Source: Allocatelliglobosispora scoriae (lineage in GTDB: Bacteria; Actinomycetota; Actinomycetes; Mycobacteriales; Micromonosporaceae). Taken from it: 64,000 nucleotides of DNA. Shown here one piece after another: positions 25,476-34,147 of this stretch. How positions within the stretch are numbered: the stretch's first letter is position 1; every line of letters starts with the position of its first letter. A program made the position numbers and the translations under genes. Below the pieces are notes generated by a model. The model saw nothing but the letters and a program-made list of their open reading frames with translations, ran no database searches and was not told the DNA's origin. The DNA is taken from contig NZ_JACHMN010000002.1 of assembly GCF_014204945.1 (NCBI RefSeq), positions 3,743,001 through 3,807,000 of the forward strand. The letters are read 5' to 3'.

Positions 25476-26759
25476 TCAGCGCAGCGTCGGGGTCGGAGTC
25501 GCGGCCGCGACGACCGGGATGACGGGTACGCCGGGACGCGGGCTGTTCGCCGCCCACCACATCAGCGGCCCGGCGACGAGCGCCACCAGCCCGAAGACCC
25601 CGCCGATCAGCCACCAGCCCCACCCCGTGTGCAGGGCGAGGAACGTCAGCGCGGCCGGACCGACCATCGCCTGCGCGGCACCGCCCATCCGCATCGCACC
25701 CAGATATTCACCCCGTCGATCGGGCGGCGGGATCTCGCTGAAGAGGTACCACATCGCCGACGAGACCCACAGCTCGGTCATCGTCACCAGCGCCACGCAG
25801 ACCGCGAGGACGCCGATCGTGAGCCAGCCGCTGCCGCCGGAGGTGAACAGCACCAGCGGGCAGGCGGCCATCGTGGCGAGGGCGCCCCAGCGCATCAGCC
25901 GGATCGCGCCCGGCATGCTGTCGGCGCCCCGGCTCGCCGGGACCTGGAGCAGCACCGCCATGATCGTGTTGATGGTGAAGAGAGCACCGATCACCGGTTT
26001 CGGCACCTCCGTCCGGTTGATGATCCAGAGCGGGATCACCTCGGCGAAGACGGTGCCGTAGAGCATGGCCGCACCGAGCAGCCCGGTGAGGGCGAGGATC
26101 GGCCGGTCCCGGAAGACCGCGATCCGGCTCGGTTTCCTGCCGTCGACGAGGGGCGCTCGCTCGATCGGCGGCGCCTTCGGCAGGCGTGAGACGAACAGGC
26201 CGTTGACGACGAGGCCGATCGCGTTGGAGATGACGAGGATGTTGAGCACGCTGTGCGAGTGGAACGCGAGCACGATCGCGCTCATCCCCGCGCCGACGGT
26301 GAAGCCCACGTTGAGCGCGGAGCGCATGAAGGCCTGTGTGCGTACGCGGATCTCGGGCGGGATCACCGCAATCGTGTAGGCACCCCGCCCCGCCTGCGCG
26401 AAGACCTGGGCGACCGCGATGAACGACAACGCGACGAGGAAGCCGGTGAACCCCTTGACCAGGGGATAGACGGCGAAGACCGCGCCCTCGGCGAGCGCGC
26501 CGAGCATCCAGGAGCGCTGCGCGCCGACGCGGTCGACGAGGGCTCCCATGGGTACGGAGAACAGCAGCGACAGGCCGCCCGCGATGGAGAAGCCGATGCC
26601 GATCTGGATCGCGGTGAGGCCGACGACCTCGGTGAAGTAGACGGCGCTGCCGGTGAGGAACATCCCGCTGCCGAGGGAGAAGAGCAGCGATTGCAGCGCG
26701 AGCGACCGTGGCAGGCCACGATCGGGAATCACGTTCGACATCCAGCGGGGCCCCGTCAT
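25476..26759 (-). CDS. MFS transporter, 12-TM
   Basis: A 427-residue membrane protein with about 12 hydrophobic helices. Motif A is present as GALVDRVGAQRSWMLGALAE after helix 2-3 (near residue 70-90). The central loop (RLPKAPPIERAPLVDGRKPSRIAVFRDRP) separates the two six-helix halves. The protein ends in a polar PTPTLR tail. It resembles general MFS exporters of actinobacteria; I cannot assign a substrate. The ATG at 26759 lies within a 37-bp inverted repeat and has no Shine-Dalgarno, so ATG 26741 (MSNVIPDRG) is a serious alternative. A palindrome follows the stop. Confidence 0.85.
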   Translation of the reverse strand: MTGPRWMSNVIPDRGLPRSLALQSLLFSLGSGMFLTGSAVYFTEVVGLTAIQIGIGFSIAGGLSLLFSVPMGALVDRVGAQRSWMLGALAEGAVFAVYPLVKGFTGFLVALSFIAVAQVFAQAGRGAYTIAVIPPEIRVRTQAFMRSALNVGFTVGAGMSAIVLAFHSHSVLNILVISNAIGLVVNGLFVSRLPKAPPIERAPLVDGRKPSRIAVFRDRPILALTGLLGAAMLYGTVFAEVIPLWIINRTEVPKPVIGALFTINTIMAVLLQVPASRGADSMPGAIRLMRWGALATMAACPLVLFTSGGSGWLTIGVLAVCVALVTMTELWVSSAMWYLFSEIPPPDRRGEYLGAMRMGGAAQAMVGPAALTFLALHTGWGWWLIGGVFGLVALVAGPLMWWAANSPRPGVPVIPVVAAATPTPTLR

Positions 26760-26788
26760 GCGGCTGATTCGATCAACCGCATGACGGG
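26752..26788. terminator. 37-bp inverted repeat over the MFS start and after the CU044_5270 gene
   Basis: CCCGTCATGCGG and its exact complement flank an inner TGAT-TCG-ATCA stem with a single mismatch between. It begins 13 bp past the upstream gene's stop, where a terminator would stand, yet covers the annotated MFS ATG (26759-26757). It may therefore be a terminator with the true MFS start at 26741, or an operator. Confidence 0.6.
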
Positions 26789-26801
26789 ACGCGCAACTCC
26801 G

Positions 26802-27824
26802 TTACAGTCCGTTCACGATCGACTGCACCCAGGTCGACTCGTACTCCACCTGGTTGTTGTAGAGCGTGCGGCGGCCGACCGCCTTGCCCGACGCGGGGTC
26901 GAAGAGGATCTCGTCACCGCTGAGCTTCTCGGTGTGGCGGATCGCGACCAGCGAGTGGCCGTTGACCGTGACGGTGCTGGTGGTGAGGCCGTGCAGGCCG
27001 CTGAGGGCCTGCAGCAGGGCCGCCCGGACCGCCGGGGTGAGCGCGATCTCGCTGCCGGAGTAGAGATTCGCCATCGTGTCCCAGAGCCGGTGGTCGACCG
27101 ACCAGGCGGCGCCCTCCTGCTGGCTCTCCGCGCGCAGCTGTGCCAGCAGCGCGGTCGGGTCGGTCGGCAGCGCGGCGAGCCACTGCGGGGTGGGCCGGAT
27201 CAGGCTCGGACCCTGCGTGGCGAGATCGTCGCGGGCCTGCGCGATCTCCGCCGCGAAGTTGGACTTCGGCCCGGCGTTCAGGTCGTTCACACCATCGGTG
27301 ATCTTCAGGGGGATCGCACCCTGCGGGTCGAACCAGATCTCGCGGACCTCCGCCTCCGTCGTCACCACGGCCGGCGACGCAACGGCGCCGCCGGTCTCGG
27401 CCTGCCCCGAGGTGCTGTTGGCGGTGCCGTCGGTGCGGACGAAGACGAGCTGGCCCGCGTTGATCGTGACCGCGGTGCCGCCGCCCGCCGCCGTGGCGAG
27501 AGCGTTGAGCGCCGTGACCGTCTCGGGCGAGGCCGGGTCGGTGTTCGGCTCGATCTCCTTGGTGGCGCCCGGCGAGGGCAGGACCACCGTCGTGCCGGCG
27601 TCCTGGCCACCGCTCGGCCGGAGCAGGGTCACCCCGCCGATCGTGAGCGCGGCGACGACGACCGCGGCGGTCACCGGGACCGCCCACGGCAGCGGGCGGC
27701 GCGTGCTCCGCTCGGCGGCGGTCAGCCGGGTCAGCTTGTGCCAGGTACGGCTGACCGACTCATCGGTCGGCTCCGCCATCGTCGGCGGGATCGCGCGGAC
27801 GGCGTGGATATCGGGATCGTTCAT
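26802..27824 (-). CDS. CU044_5270 family membrane-anchored protein, partner of ECF sigma factor
   Basis: A 340-residue protein. Its ATG overlaps the sigma-factor stop by 4 bp (ATGA), so the two are translationally coupled. A cytoplasmic N-terminal segment (about 65 residues, including ESVSRTWHKLTRLT) is followed by one membrane helix (PWAVPVTAAVVVAALTIGGVTLL) and an extracytoplasmic domain with PSPGATKEIEP linkers and a VKNLYNNQVEYESTWVQSIV-like C-terminus. This layout matches the CU044_5270 family found after ECF sigma genes in actinobacteria. It is the probable anti-sigma or sensor for its neighbour (family association, not shown here). Confidence 0.8.
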   Translation of the reverse strand: MNDPDIHAVRAIPPTMAEPTDESVSRTWHKLTRLTAAERSTRRPLPWAVPVTAAVVVAALTIGGVTLLRPSGGQDAGTTVVLPSPGATKEIEPNTDPASPETVTALNALATAAGGGTAVTINAGQLVFVRTDGTANSTSGQAETGGAVASPAVVTTEAEVREIWFDPQGAIPLKITDGVNDLNAGPKSNFAAEIAQARDDLATQGPSLIRPTPQWLAALPTDPTALLAQLRAESQQEGAAWSVDHRLWDTMANLYSGSEIALTPAVRAALLQALSGLHGLTTSTVTVNGHSLVAIRHTEKLSGDEILFDPASGKAVGRRTLYNNQVEYESTWVQSIVNGL

Positions 27825-28360
27825 CGGGAACCTCCGGAGACAATGGCGGCGCGGACCTTCGTCCGGGCCCGGTGCAGGGCTGACTGGACCGAGCCGAGCG
27901 GGATCCCGAGGGCGGCCGCTATCTCGGCGTACTCGAGCTCCGCGACGGCGAACAGGAGCAGCACGTCTCGTTGCCGTCGAGGGAGCCCCGCGAGGATCGA
28001 CGCCGCTCGGCGCATGCTGCGCTCGGCGTCGATCCGGTCCGCCGCCCGCTGATCGAGGTTCTCGGCCTCGACCTGTCCGGCAATGGCCCGCAGGGCCCGC
28101 TTCTCCACCCGCAGGTGCTTGCGCAGCACGTTGGTGGCGATCCCGTAGAGCCACGGCAGCGGCTCACCCTTGGCGGGGTCGTAACTCTGCCGTCGCTCAT
28201 GCGCGATGAGGAACGTCTCGGCGACGACATCCTCGGCGAGATTCGGCCCGACCCGCTGGGTGGCGTACCGAAGCAGCGGCCGGGAGTACGCGTCGAACAC
28301 TTCGCCAAGGTCGGCGAGGTCGACGCGCTGTGCGGTCACAGTCATACCCGTACTTGCCAT
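27821..28360 (-). CDS. ECF-type RNA polymerase sigma factor
   Basis: A 179-residue protein with sigma region 2 (YSRPLLRYATQRVGPNLAEDVVAETFLIAHERRQSYDPAKGEPLPWLYGIATNVLRKHLR, residues about 25-85) and region 4 (LPRRQRDVLLLFAVAELEYAEIAAALGIPLGSVQSALHRARTKVRAAI, about 125-172). There is no sigma-1 or full region 3, as in ECF factors. It directs RNA polymerase to a small stress or envelope regulon and is controlled with the membrane protein encoded next. The ATG at 28360 (MASTGMTV) could be replaced by ATG 28345. Upstream lies the inverted repeat 28391-28470. Confidence 0.93.
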   Translation of the reverse strand: MASTGMTVTAQRVDLADLGEVFDAYSRPLLRYATQRVGPNLAEDVVAETFLIAHERRQSYDPAKGEPLPWLYGIATNVLRKHLRVEKRALRAIAGQVEAENLDQRAADRIDAERSMRRAASILAGLPRRQRDVLLLFAVAELEYAEIAAALGIPLGSVQSALHRARTKVRAAIVSGGSR

Positions 28361-28390
28361 TCCCGGCCGCTGCTGTTCCCCGCCAACGCA

Positions 28391-28470
28391 AAATTCCCGT
28401 TGATCAAGGGAAGACTCGCCATGTCGGGGGTCCGATTTGCGGCGAGTGTTCCCTTGATCAACGGGAATTT
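28391..28470. repeat. 80-bp inverted repeat (30-bp arms) after asd
   Basis: Arms 28391-28420 and 28441-28470 match at 29 of 30 positions. They start AAATTCCCGTTGATCAAGGG, which itself contains the palindrome TTGATCAA. The loop is 20 nt. It lies 14 bp past the asd stop and 31 bp before the sigma-factor start, so it can terminate the lysC-asd transcript. Its sequence is unrelated to the other repeat families. Confidence 0.9.
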
Positions 28471-28483
28471 CGGGGCTTACCGG

Positions 28484-29551
28484 TCAGGCGGAGAGTTCGG
28501 CGGAGAGGAGCTCCGCGATCTGGGCCGTGTTGAGGGCGGCGCCCTTGCGGAGGTTGTCGCCGGTGACGAAGAAGTCCAGCGCCCTCGGGTCGTCGACCGC
28601 CCGGCGGATCCGGCCGACCCAGGAGGGGTCGGTGCCGACGGCGTCGATCGGCATGGGGAACTCGCCCTCGGCCGGGTCGTCCACGATGATCACGCCGGGC
28701 GCGCCGCCGAGGACCTCGCGGGCACCGTCGGCGTCGACCTCAGAACCGAAGACCGCGTGCACGGCGACGGAGTGACCGGTGACGACCGGCACCCGGACGC
28801 AGGTGGCGCTGACCTTCAGGTCGGGCAGGCCGAGGATCTTGCGGGACTCGTTGCGCATCTTCAGCTCCTCGGACGACCAGCCGCCGTCCTTGAGCGAACC
28901 CGCCCACGGCACCACGTTGAGCGCCAGGGGAGCGGGGAAGGGGCCGAGGTCGTCGCCGATCGCCTGGCGGACATTGCCCGTCCGCGAGCCGAGGATGCGG
29001 TCGCCGGCCACCTTGGCGAGCTGGTCGTGCAGCGTGTCGATGCCGATCTGCCCGGCACCGGAGACCGCCTGGTAGGAGGCGAGGACCAGCTCGCGCAGGC
29101 CATATTCCCGGTGCAGCGGCGCGACGGCGACGATCATCGCGAGCGTGGTGCAGTTGGCGTTGGCGATGATGCCCTTGGGCCGGTTGCGGGTCTGCTCCGG
29201 GTTGATCTCCGGAACGACGAGCGGCACATCGGGATCCATCCGGAAGGCGCCGGAGTTGTCGACCGCGATCGCGCCGCGGGCCACCGCGATGGGTGCCCAG
29301 TGAGCCGAGATCTCGTCGGGGACGTCGAACATCGCGACGTCGACGCCGTCGAACGCCTCCTCGGAGAGGGCGATCACCTCGACCTCCTCGCCGCGAACGG
29401 AGAGGCGCTTGCCCGCGGAGCGGGCCGAGGCGATGAGCCGGATCTCGCCCCAGACGTTCTTGCGGCTGGAGAGGATCTCCAGCATCACCGTGCCGACGGC
29501 ACCGGTGGCTCCAACCACTGCGAGGGTGGGCAGCTTGGACATCTCAGTCAT
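28484..29551 (-). CDS. asd: Aspartate-semialdehyde dehydrogenase
   Basis: A 355-residue NADPH enzyme that reduces aspartyl phosphate to aspartate semialdehyde, the branch point to lysine/DAP, threonine and methionine. The NADP-binding start [18 protein letters not shown] is near residue 8-25. The catalytic Cys is in [20 protein letters not shown] near 130, followed by [11 protein letters not shown]. The substrate-binding region [16 protein letters not shown] with its conserved Arg and His lies near 240-255. The ATG overlaps the lysC stop in TAATG. It forms the lysC-asd operon common to actinobacteria. Confidence 0.97.
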   Translation of the reverse strand: MTEMSKLPTLAVVGATGAVGTVMLEILSSRKNVWGEIRLIASARSAGKRLSVRGEEVEVIALSEEAFDGVDVAMFDVPDEISAHWAPIAVARGAIAVDNSGAFRMDPDVPLVVPEINPEQTRNRPKGIIANANCTTLAMIVAVAPLHREYGLRELVLASYQAVSGAGQIGIDTLHDQLAKVAGDRILGSRTGNVRQAIGDDLGPFPAPLALNVVPWAGSLKDGGWSSEELKMRNESRKILGLPDLKVSATCVRVPVVTGHSVAVHAVFGSEVDADGAREVLGGAPGVIIVDDPAEGEFPMPIDAVGTDPSWVGRIRRAVDDPRALDFFVTGDNLRKGAALNTAQIAELLSAELSA

Positions 29552-30816
29552 TACCTTCCGGTCCCGCCGTAGACCACCGCTGCGGTCTCGGCTCCCAGTT
29601 CGAACGCCTCGTGCACGGCCAGGACGGCCTTGTCGAGGTCGGTGTCGCGGCACACCACCGAGACGCGGATCTCCGAAGTCGAGATCATCTCGATGTTGAC
29701 CCCCGCCTCCCCCAGCGCGGCGAAGAACTTGGCGGCGACGCCCGGGTGCGAGCGCATGCCCGCGCCCACGAGCGAGACCTTACCCACATGGTCGTCGAAG
29801 AGCAGGCCCTTGAAGCCGACGAGCTCCTGGATCCGCGAGAGGGCCGCCATCGCGGTCGGGCCGTCGGTCTTGGGCAGCGTGAACGAGATGTCCGTGCGGC
29901 CCGTGCCCTCCGTGGAGACGTTCTGCACGATCATGTCGAGATTCGTCTCGGCGCCGGCGACCGTCTCGAAGATCTTCGCGGCGAAGCCCGGTGTGTCCGG
30001 AACGCCGACGATCGTGATCTTCGCTTCCGAGCGGTCGTGCGCGACGCCGGTGATCAGTGCCATTTCCACGGGGAGGTCCTCCATCGATCCGGTCACCATC
30101 GTGCCGGACTTGTCGGAATACGAAGAGCGCACGTGAATCGGGAGGTTGGCCCGGCGGGCGTACTCCACGCTTCGCAGGTGCAGCACCTTGGCGCCGCACG
30201 CAGCGAGCTCGAGCATCTCTTCATAGGTGATCTGGGAGATGTGCCGGGCGTTCGGCACGATCCGCGGGTCGGCGGAGAAGATGCCGTCCACGTCGGTGTA
30301 GATCTCACACACGTCGGCGTTGAGCGCCGCGGCGAGCGCCACGGCGGTCGTGTCGGAGCCGCCCCGGCCCAGCGTGGTGATGTCCTTGGTGTCCTGGGAC
30401 ACGCCCTGGAAGCCCGCGACGATCGCGATCGCTCCCTCGTCGAGGGCGCTGCGCAGCCGGCCGGGCGTCACATCGATGATCCGCGCCTTGCCGTGCGCCG
30501 AGGTGGTGATCACTCCCGCCTGCGAACCCGTGTAGGAACGGGCTTCGTAGCCGAGGTTGTGGATCGCCATGGCGACCAGCGACATCGAGATCCGCTCGCC
30601 GGCCGTCAGGAGCATGTCCATCTCGCGGCCGGGCGGCAGCGGGCTCACCTGGTGTGCCAGGTCGAGGAGCTCGTCGGTGGTGTCGCCCATCGCGGAGACG
30701 ACGACGACCACCTCGTCGCCCGACTTGCGGGCCGCGACGATGCGCTCGGCCACTCGCTTGATGCGCTCGGCGTTGGCGACGGAGGAGCCACCGTACTTCT
30801 GAACCACCAGAGCCAC
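29551..30816 (-). CDS. lysC: Aspartokinase
   Basis: A 421-residue enzyme that phosphorylates aspartate, the first step of the aspartate family. The GTG at 30816 is chosen because AGGAGAT lies 8 nt upstream and the protein then starts [19 protein letters not shown] with the conserved KYGGSS. The kinase domain runs to about residue 240 ([16 protein letters not shown] near 155, [15 protein letters not shown] near 175). Two ACT domains follow ([58 protein letters not shown]) and form the lysine/threonine feedback site. An internal start for the beta subunit is possible, as in Corynebacterium. Confidence 0.97.
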   Translation of the reverse strand: MALVVQKYGGSSVANAERIKRVAERIVAARKSGDEVVVVVSAMGDTTDELLDLAHQVSPLPPGREMDMLLTAGERISMSLVAMAIHNLGYEARSYTGSQAGVITTSAHGKARIIDVTPGRLRSALDEGAIAIVAGFQGVSQDTKDITTLGRGGSDTTAVALAAALNADVCEIYTDVDGIFSADPRIVPNARHISQITYEEMLELAACGAKVLHLRSVEYARRANLPIHVRSSYSDKSGTMVTGSMEDLPVEMALITGVAHDRSEAKITIVGVPDTPGFAAKIFETVAGAETNLDMIVQNVSTEGTGRTDISFTLPKTDGPTAMAALSRIQELVGFKGLLFDDHVGKVSLVGAGMRSHPGVAAKFFAALGEAGVNIEMISTSEIRVSVVCRDTDLDKAVLAVHEAFELGAETAAVVYGGTGR

Positions 30817-31100
30817 TGTGTTGATCTCCTCTCGCACAAGAATGCGCCGACGGCCGCATGCCGCCGACGCCGCGTGGTGGGCTCAGTCTACCGACCGGAA
30901 TACCTGCTCAGCACAGTGCGTTCCCACCATCTGACCAAGGGTGAAGATCTTGCTAGGCATGCCCATCGGCCTGCTCGGCCTCTCCTGCGAACCGTGCCGC
31001 CAGGGAGAATTCTTCCCGCGAGCACTCGGCGGGCGCCTCGGGTCACGCCTTGGCAGTCGGTCAGCGTGGCACGTCGCTTCCTGACGTGTCGACCGCCACA

Positions 31101-31889
31101 ATGTCGCGCATGCGATCAGCTTCGCGGGTCTGTGCACTCCTCCTCGCCGTCGCCGGCGCGGCTTCCACCGGTGCCTGCGGGGGTGCGGACCCGATCGCCG
31201 AGGCGAGCTCCCCGGCCGCACCGACCAAGGCGGCCGAGCCCCGGCTGCAGCTCGCGGCTCGCGCTGCCGCCGCGCAGGATCTCCGCCAAGTCGCCCAGTA
31301 CGCCTTCCGCGCCAACGGCCGTCCACAACGGACGGTGGTGGTGACCCTGGCGGCGGACGACACCTGGCGGGTCGACGTGCAGGGTGGCGCACTCGGCGGG
31401 ACGGTCGACATCGCGCTGGTGCGTACGGGCGGCAAGACATATCACTGCGCGCTCGCCTCGACGGCATACCCGACACCGGGGTGTGTCGAGGTGACGAAGA
31501 TGAGCAAGACCTTCGATCCCCTCGTGTGGCACCTCTTCACGGACTGGCTCACCGCCTTCACCGATCGGGACATGCCGCTCGTCGTCTCCAAGGCGAACTC
31601 GATCCTCGGCACGACCGGGACCTGCTTCTCCGTCGACAGCTCGACCGTCTCGGTCACGTCGCCGGTGGATGCCGGGATCTACTGCTATGCCGACGACGGC
31701 ACCCTGACCGCGGCGAAGGTCTCGTTCGGCACGCTCGCGCTGGTGGCGCCGCCGGCCGCCGGACCGCCGACCGTCACGCTCCCGGCAGCGGTGGTCCCGG
31801 GCAAGCCCTTGCCGATCGCCTCGCCGTCACCGTCGCCGTCACCATCGGCGTCCGGTTCGCTGAAGCCGTCCCCGAAGCCGTCCGCATAA
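31101..31889 (+). CDS. Putative lipoprotein with Pro/Ser-rich C-terminal tail
   Basis: A 262-residue exported protein. The ATG at 31101 gives a signal peptide ending ALLLAVAGAASTGACGG, with a lipobox-like Cys near residue 26. The mature domain (about residues 50-200) has strand-rich segments (RTVVVTLAADDTWRVDVQGGALGGTVDIALVRTGGKTYHCAL) and four Cys that may pair (YHCAL, PGCVEV, GTCFSV, IYCYAD). A tail of PSPSPSPSPS type is encoded by a TCGCCG/TCACCG repeat. I do not recognise the family. It is divergent from lysC across a 284-bp space with no clear element, and two inverted repeats follow the stop. Confidence 0.75.
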   Translation: MSRMRSASRVCALLLAVAGAASTGACGGADPIAEASSPAAPTKAAEPRLQLAARAAAAQDLRQVAQYAFRANGRPQRTVVVTLAADDTWRVDVQGGALGGTVDIALVRTGGKTYHCALASTAYPTPGCVEVTKMSKTFDPLVWHLFTDWLTAFTDRDMPLVVSKANSILGTTGTCFSVDSSTVSVTSPVDAGIYCYADDGTLTAAKVSFGTLALVAPPAAGPPTVTLPAAVVPGKPLPIASPSPSPSPSASGSLKPSPKPSA

Positions 31890-31892
31890 CAC

Positions 31893-31909
31893 CAACTCTT
31901 CAAGAGTTG
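31893..31909. repeat. AACTCTT family copy 5 (17-bp palindrome plus one flank)
   Basis: CAACTCTT-C-AAGAGTTG is perfect and is followed by CGGCGATCGTG, the family's right flank with one change. The left flank is lost: the lipoprotein stop lies 3 bp before. It stands next to the TTTGCAGCAAA copy at 31931. Confidence 0.85.
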
Positions 31910-31930
31910 CGGCGATCGTGGGGCGGTCCC

Positions 31931-31978
31931 GTCACGTTGTGCAGCAAAGCGTGGCCGCGCTTTGCTGCACAACGTGAC
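31931..31978. repeat. Inverted repeat, TTTGCAGCAAA family copy 3 (21-bp perfect arms)
   Basis: GTCACGTTGTGCAGCAAAGCG and its complement flank a 6-nt loop, 8 bp before the GGDEF gene stop. Compared with copy 1, TTACGTTTTGCA became TCACGTTGTGCA while the other arm changed to TGCACAACGTGA, so paired substitutions kept the stem. Confidence 0.9.
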
Positions 31979-31986
31979 CGAGGTGG

Positions 31987-33489
31987 TCAGCGGGCCAGCT
32001 TGATGCCGTCTCGGCCCTGGCGCTTTACCTGATAGAGAGCCGTGTCGGCGCGGTGGAGGGTGTCCTCGGCCGTCTCGGCCTCGCCGCGCAGCGCGACGCC
32101 GATCGAGATGGTCCGGCCGGTACGCCGAGCAGCCGCGATGAGCCGGTCCGCCACCGCCAGCGCTTCACCCGCACTGGGTACGTCGACCACCGCGACGAAC
32201 TCGTCACCGCCGACGCGGTAGAGCTCGTCACCGAGGCGCAGCGTCGCGGCGAGAGCCTTCGCCAGGTCGACGAGCGCCCGGTCGCCGGCGGCGTGGCCGT
32301 ATGTGTCGTTGATCACCTTGAAGAGGTCCACGTCGATCGCGAGCAGCGCCGTCTTGCCGGGCGTCGCCTCGGCGAGCCGCTCACCGAAGGGCCCCTGGTG
32401 CCGCAGCCCCGTCAGCGGGTCGGAGCTGGCCCGCTCGTGCAGCTTGATCAGGGTGGCGATCCGGTCCAGGCAGGTCCAGGCCTGCGCGGCGAGCAGCTCC
32501 AGCAGGCTGACCCGGGCCGGATCCGGCCGGGACGTGGTGTCGTCGAGGGTGAGCAGTACGCCGCCCGCCGCCCCCGGGCCGACCGGAGTCGAGATCATCG
32601 TGCGTACGCCGACCGTGGTCAGGGCCTCGTACCCGTGCGAGTCGAAATCGTCGGGGTCGCCGAGGGTGAAGGATGCTCCGTGCCGGCCCACCCGTTCGGC
32701 GAGGTCGAGCAGCGACTCGTGATCGAGCTTCGCCAGCCGGTCGATGATCGGCCGGTCCAGGGGGCGCGGGGAGCTGGCCCGCACGACGACGCCGTCCGGC
32801 GCGAAGCCGAGCAGCACCGCCGAGGAGAGGCCGGAGATGTCGCGGGCCGCCTCGACGCAGCGCGTCAGCACCTCGGCCTCGGTGGTGGCGGTGGAGAGCG
32901 ACAGCGAGTAACGCAGCAGCTTCTCGCCGACCGACTCGGCGGGCGGGCCGCCGAGCTCGTCGACGCGGGCACCGAGCAGCCGGGCGATCTCCTCGATCAC
33001 CGGCTGCCACTCGGCGACGTCGACGGGGCCGGTCCACTCCACGTTGAGGGCGCCGACCGGCTGGCCGGCCCGGTCGGTGATGGGGGCGCAGATCTCGGCG
33101 GCGATGTCGGGGCCGAGGCGGATGAAGTCGGCCTCGTCGTCCGGGTCGACGACGACGGCGGTCTTGCCGGAGGCGTAGACGCGGCCGACGACCCCCCGGC
33201 CCAGCAGCACGGCGGAGAAGACCTGCCAGGAGCCGGTGGCGGCGACGCAGCGGAGGCGGTCGTGCACGTGCAGGAGGGTGGCGATCAGGGCATTCGTGTG
33301 CTCGCCGAGGACCTCGACGCAGCCGTCGCAGGCATCGACCGCGCTCGCGGCCGAGCGCAGTCGCCGGGTCACATCCGCAATGATGTGCGAGTGGTTCAGC
33401 ACGTCCCTTGACTTCGGTGAGGAGGCGGGGCTGCCAACCCTACCCGCGCAAACTGCCTGGATGACACCCGTACGTGATAAGTGATTCAC
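31987..33489 (-). CDS. GAF-GAF-GGDEF diguanylate cyclase
   Basis: A protein of up to 500 residues predicted to make cyclic di-GMP. Two GAF-like sensor regions (about 45-165 and 185-325) precede the GGDEF domain. The active-site motif GGDEF is intact at 427-431 (YRVGGDEFVAVV). RLGD lies exactly five residues before it, matching the inhibitory I-site RxxD. IDVDLFKVINDTYGHAAGDRAL is the upstream metal/substrate segment. The GTG at 33489 has no Shine-Dalgarno and lies within an inverted repeat; GTG 33402 is a likely alternative that keeps both GAF domains. No EAL domain is present. Confidence 0.9.
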   Translation of the reverse strand: MNHLSRTGVIQAVCAGRVGSPASSPKSRDVLNHSHIIADVTRRLRSAASAVDACDGCVEVLGEHTNALIATLLHVHDRLRCVAATGSWQVFSAVLLGRGVVGRVYASGKTAVVVDPDDEADFIRLGPDIAAEICAPITDRAGQPVGALNVEWTGPVDVAEWQPVIEEIARLLGARVDELGGPPAESVGEKLLRYSLSLSTATTEAEVLTRCVEAARDISGLSSAVLLGFAPDGVVVRASSPRPLDRPIIDRLAKLDHESLLDLAERVGRHGASFTLGDPDDFDSHGYEALTTVGVRTMISTPVGPGAAGGVLLTLDDTTSRPDPARVSLLELLAAQAWTCLDRIATLIKLHERASSDPLTGLRHQGPFGERLAEATPGKTALLAIDVDLFKVINDTYGHAAGDRALVDLAKALAATLRLGDELYRVGGDEFVAVVDVPSAGEALAVADRLIAAARRTGRTISIGVALRGEAETAEDTLHRADTALYQVKRQGRDGIKLAR

Positions 33490-33492
33490 GTA
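33471..33492. promoter_or_regulatory. Inverted repeat TACGTGA-N8-TCACGTA at GGDEF promoter
   Basis: Two perfect 7-bp half-sites flank 8 bp and overlap the upstream GTG candidate of the GGDEF gene. They lie 68 bp from the divergent VanZ-like start. This looks like an operator for a dimeric regulator and favours a downstream GGDEF start. Confidence 0.4.
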
Positions 33493-33559
33493 TCAAGCGC
33501 TGTGAAGGTCCTGTGCGCAGGAGGGCGACAGCCCCGCCGCGCGCGGCTACGGTCGGCCG

Positions 33560-34147
33560 ATGGGGCGCATCTACGCGCGGTGGGAGCTGATCGCCGCGGT
33601 CTGGCTCGCCGTGCTGATCCTGTCGGCGCTGGCGGCGACCGCGGCGTTCCGGTGGCGGCGGAGCCGGTCGCATCCGGCACCGCTGCGCGACAGCGTGGCC
33701 GAGGCGGCGCTCTTCGTGGGCACGCTCCCGTGGCTCGTCCTGATGGTCTGGCCGACGGTCGACGCGACCCGGGTCGAGCTGGTGCCGCTGCGCGACCTCG
33801 CGGCTCAGCTCGGCGACGACCCGATCGCGGCGGCGATCCAGATCACGGCCAACCTGGTGGTCTTCGCGCCGCTCGGCTTCTTCGGTCCGATCCGGTGGCC
33901 GGCGCTGCGCTCCTGGCCGCGGCTCGCACTGCTCGGCTTCGGCGGTGCGGCGCTGGTCGAGCTCACCCAGTTCGGGTTGCGCCTCGGCCGCGTCTCGTCC
34001 GTCGACGACGTGCTGCTCAACGGCGGCGGGATGGTCCTCGCCGCGGTCCTGTCCCGGCGGTGGTGGGCTAGCCGCCCTGCCGGATCTGATCGAAGCGGAG
34101 CCGGGCGTAATCGAAGGCATCCGGCCCGATCCGCTCCGCTCGGCTGA
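33560..34147 (+). CDS. VanZ-like family membrane protein
   Basis: A 195-residue protein. A TACGGT box at 33548-33553 lies 6 nt before the ATG, so the mRNA is probably leaderless. About four hydrophobic helices are visible (ELIAAVWLAVLILSALAATAAF; EAALFVGTLPWLVLMVWP; ANLVVFAPLGFFGPI; RLALLGFGGAALVELTQFGLRLGRVSSVDDVLLNGGGMVLAAVL). The last has the VanZ signature of E-x-x-Q-F and a D-D-x-x-x-N motif. VanZ relatives confer low-level teicoplanin resistance in enterococci; the role here is unknown. The last 80 bp overlap the convergent DUF4239-like gene, so the hydrophilic C-terminus may be a recent extension. Confidence 0.8.
   Translation: MGRIYARWELIAAVWLAVLILSALAATAAFRWRRSRSHPAPLRDSVAEAALFVGTLPWLVLMVWPTVDATRVELVPLRDLAAQLGDDPIAAAIQITANLVVFAPLGFFGPIRWPALRSWPRLALLGFGGAALVELTQFGLRLGRVSSVDDVLLNGGGMVLAAVLSRRWWASRPAGSDRSGAGRNRRHPARSAPLG

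Noticed and set aside
30817-31100. Lysine riboswitch or leader peptide before lysC
   Set aside because: No lysine-box motifs, no Lys-rich short frame and no strong terminator were seen in the space.
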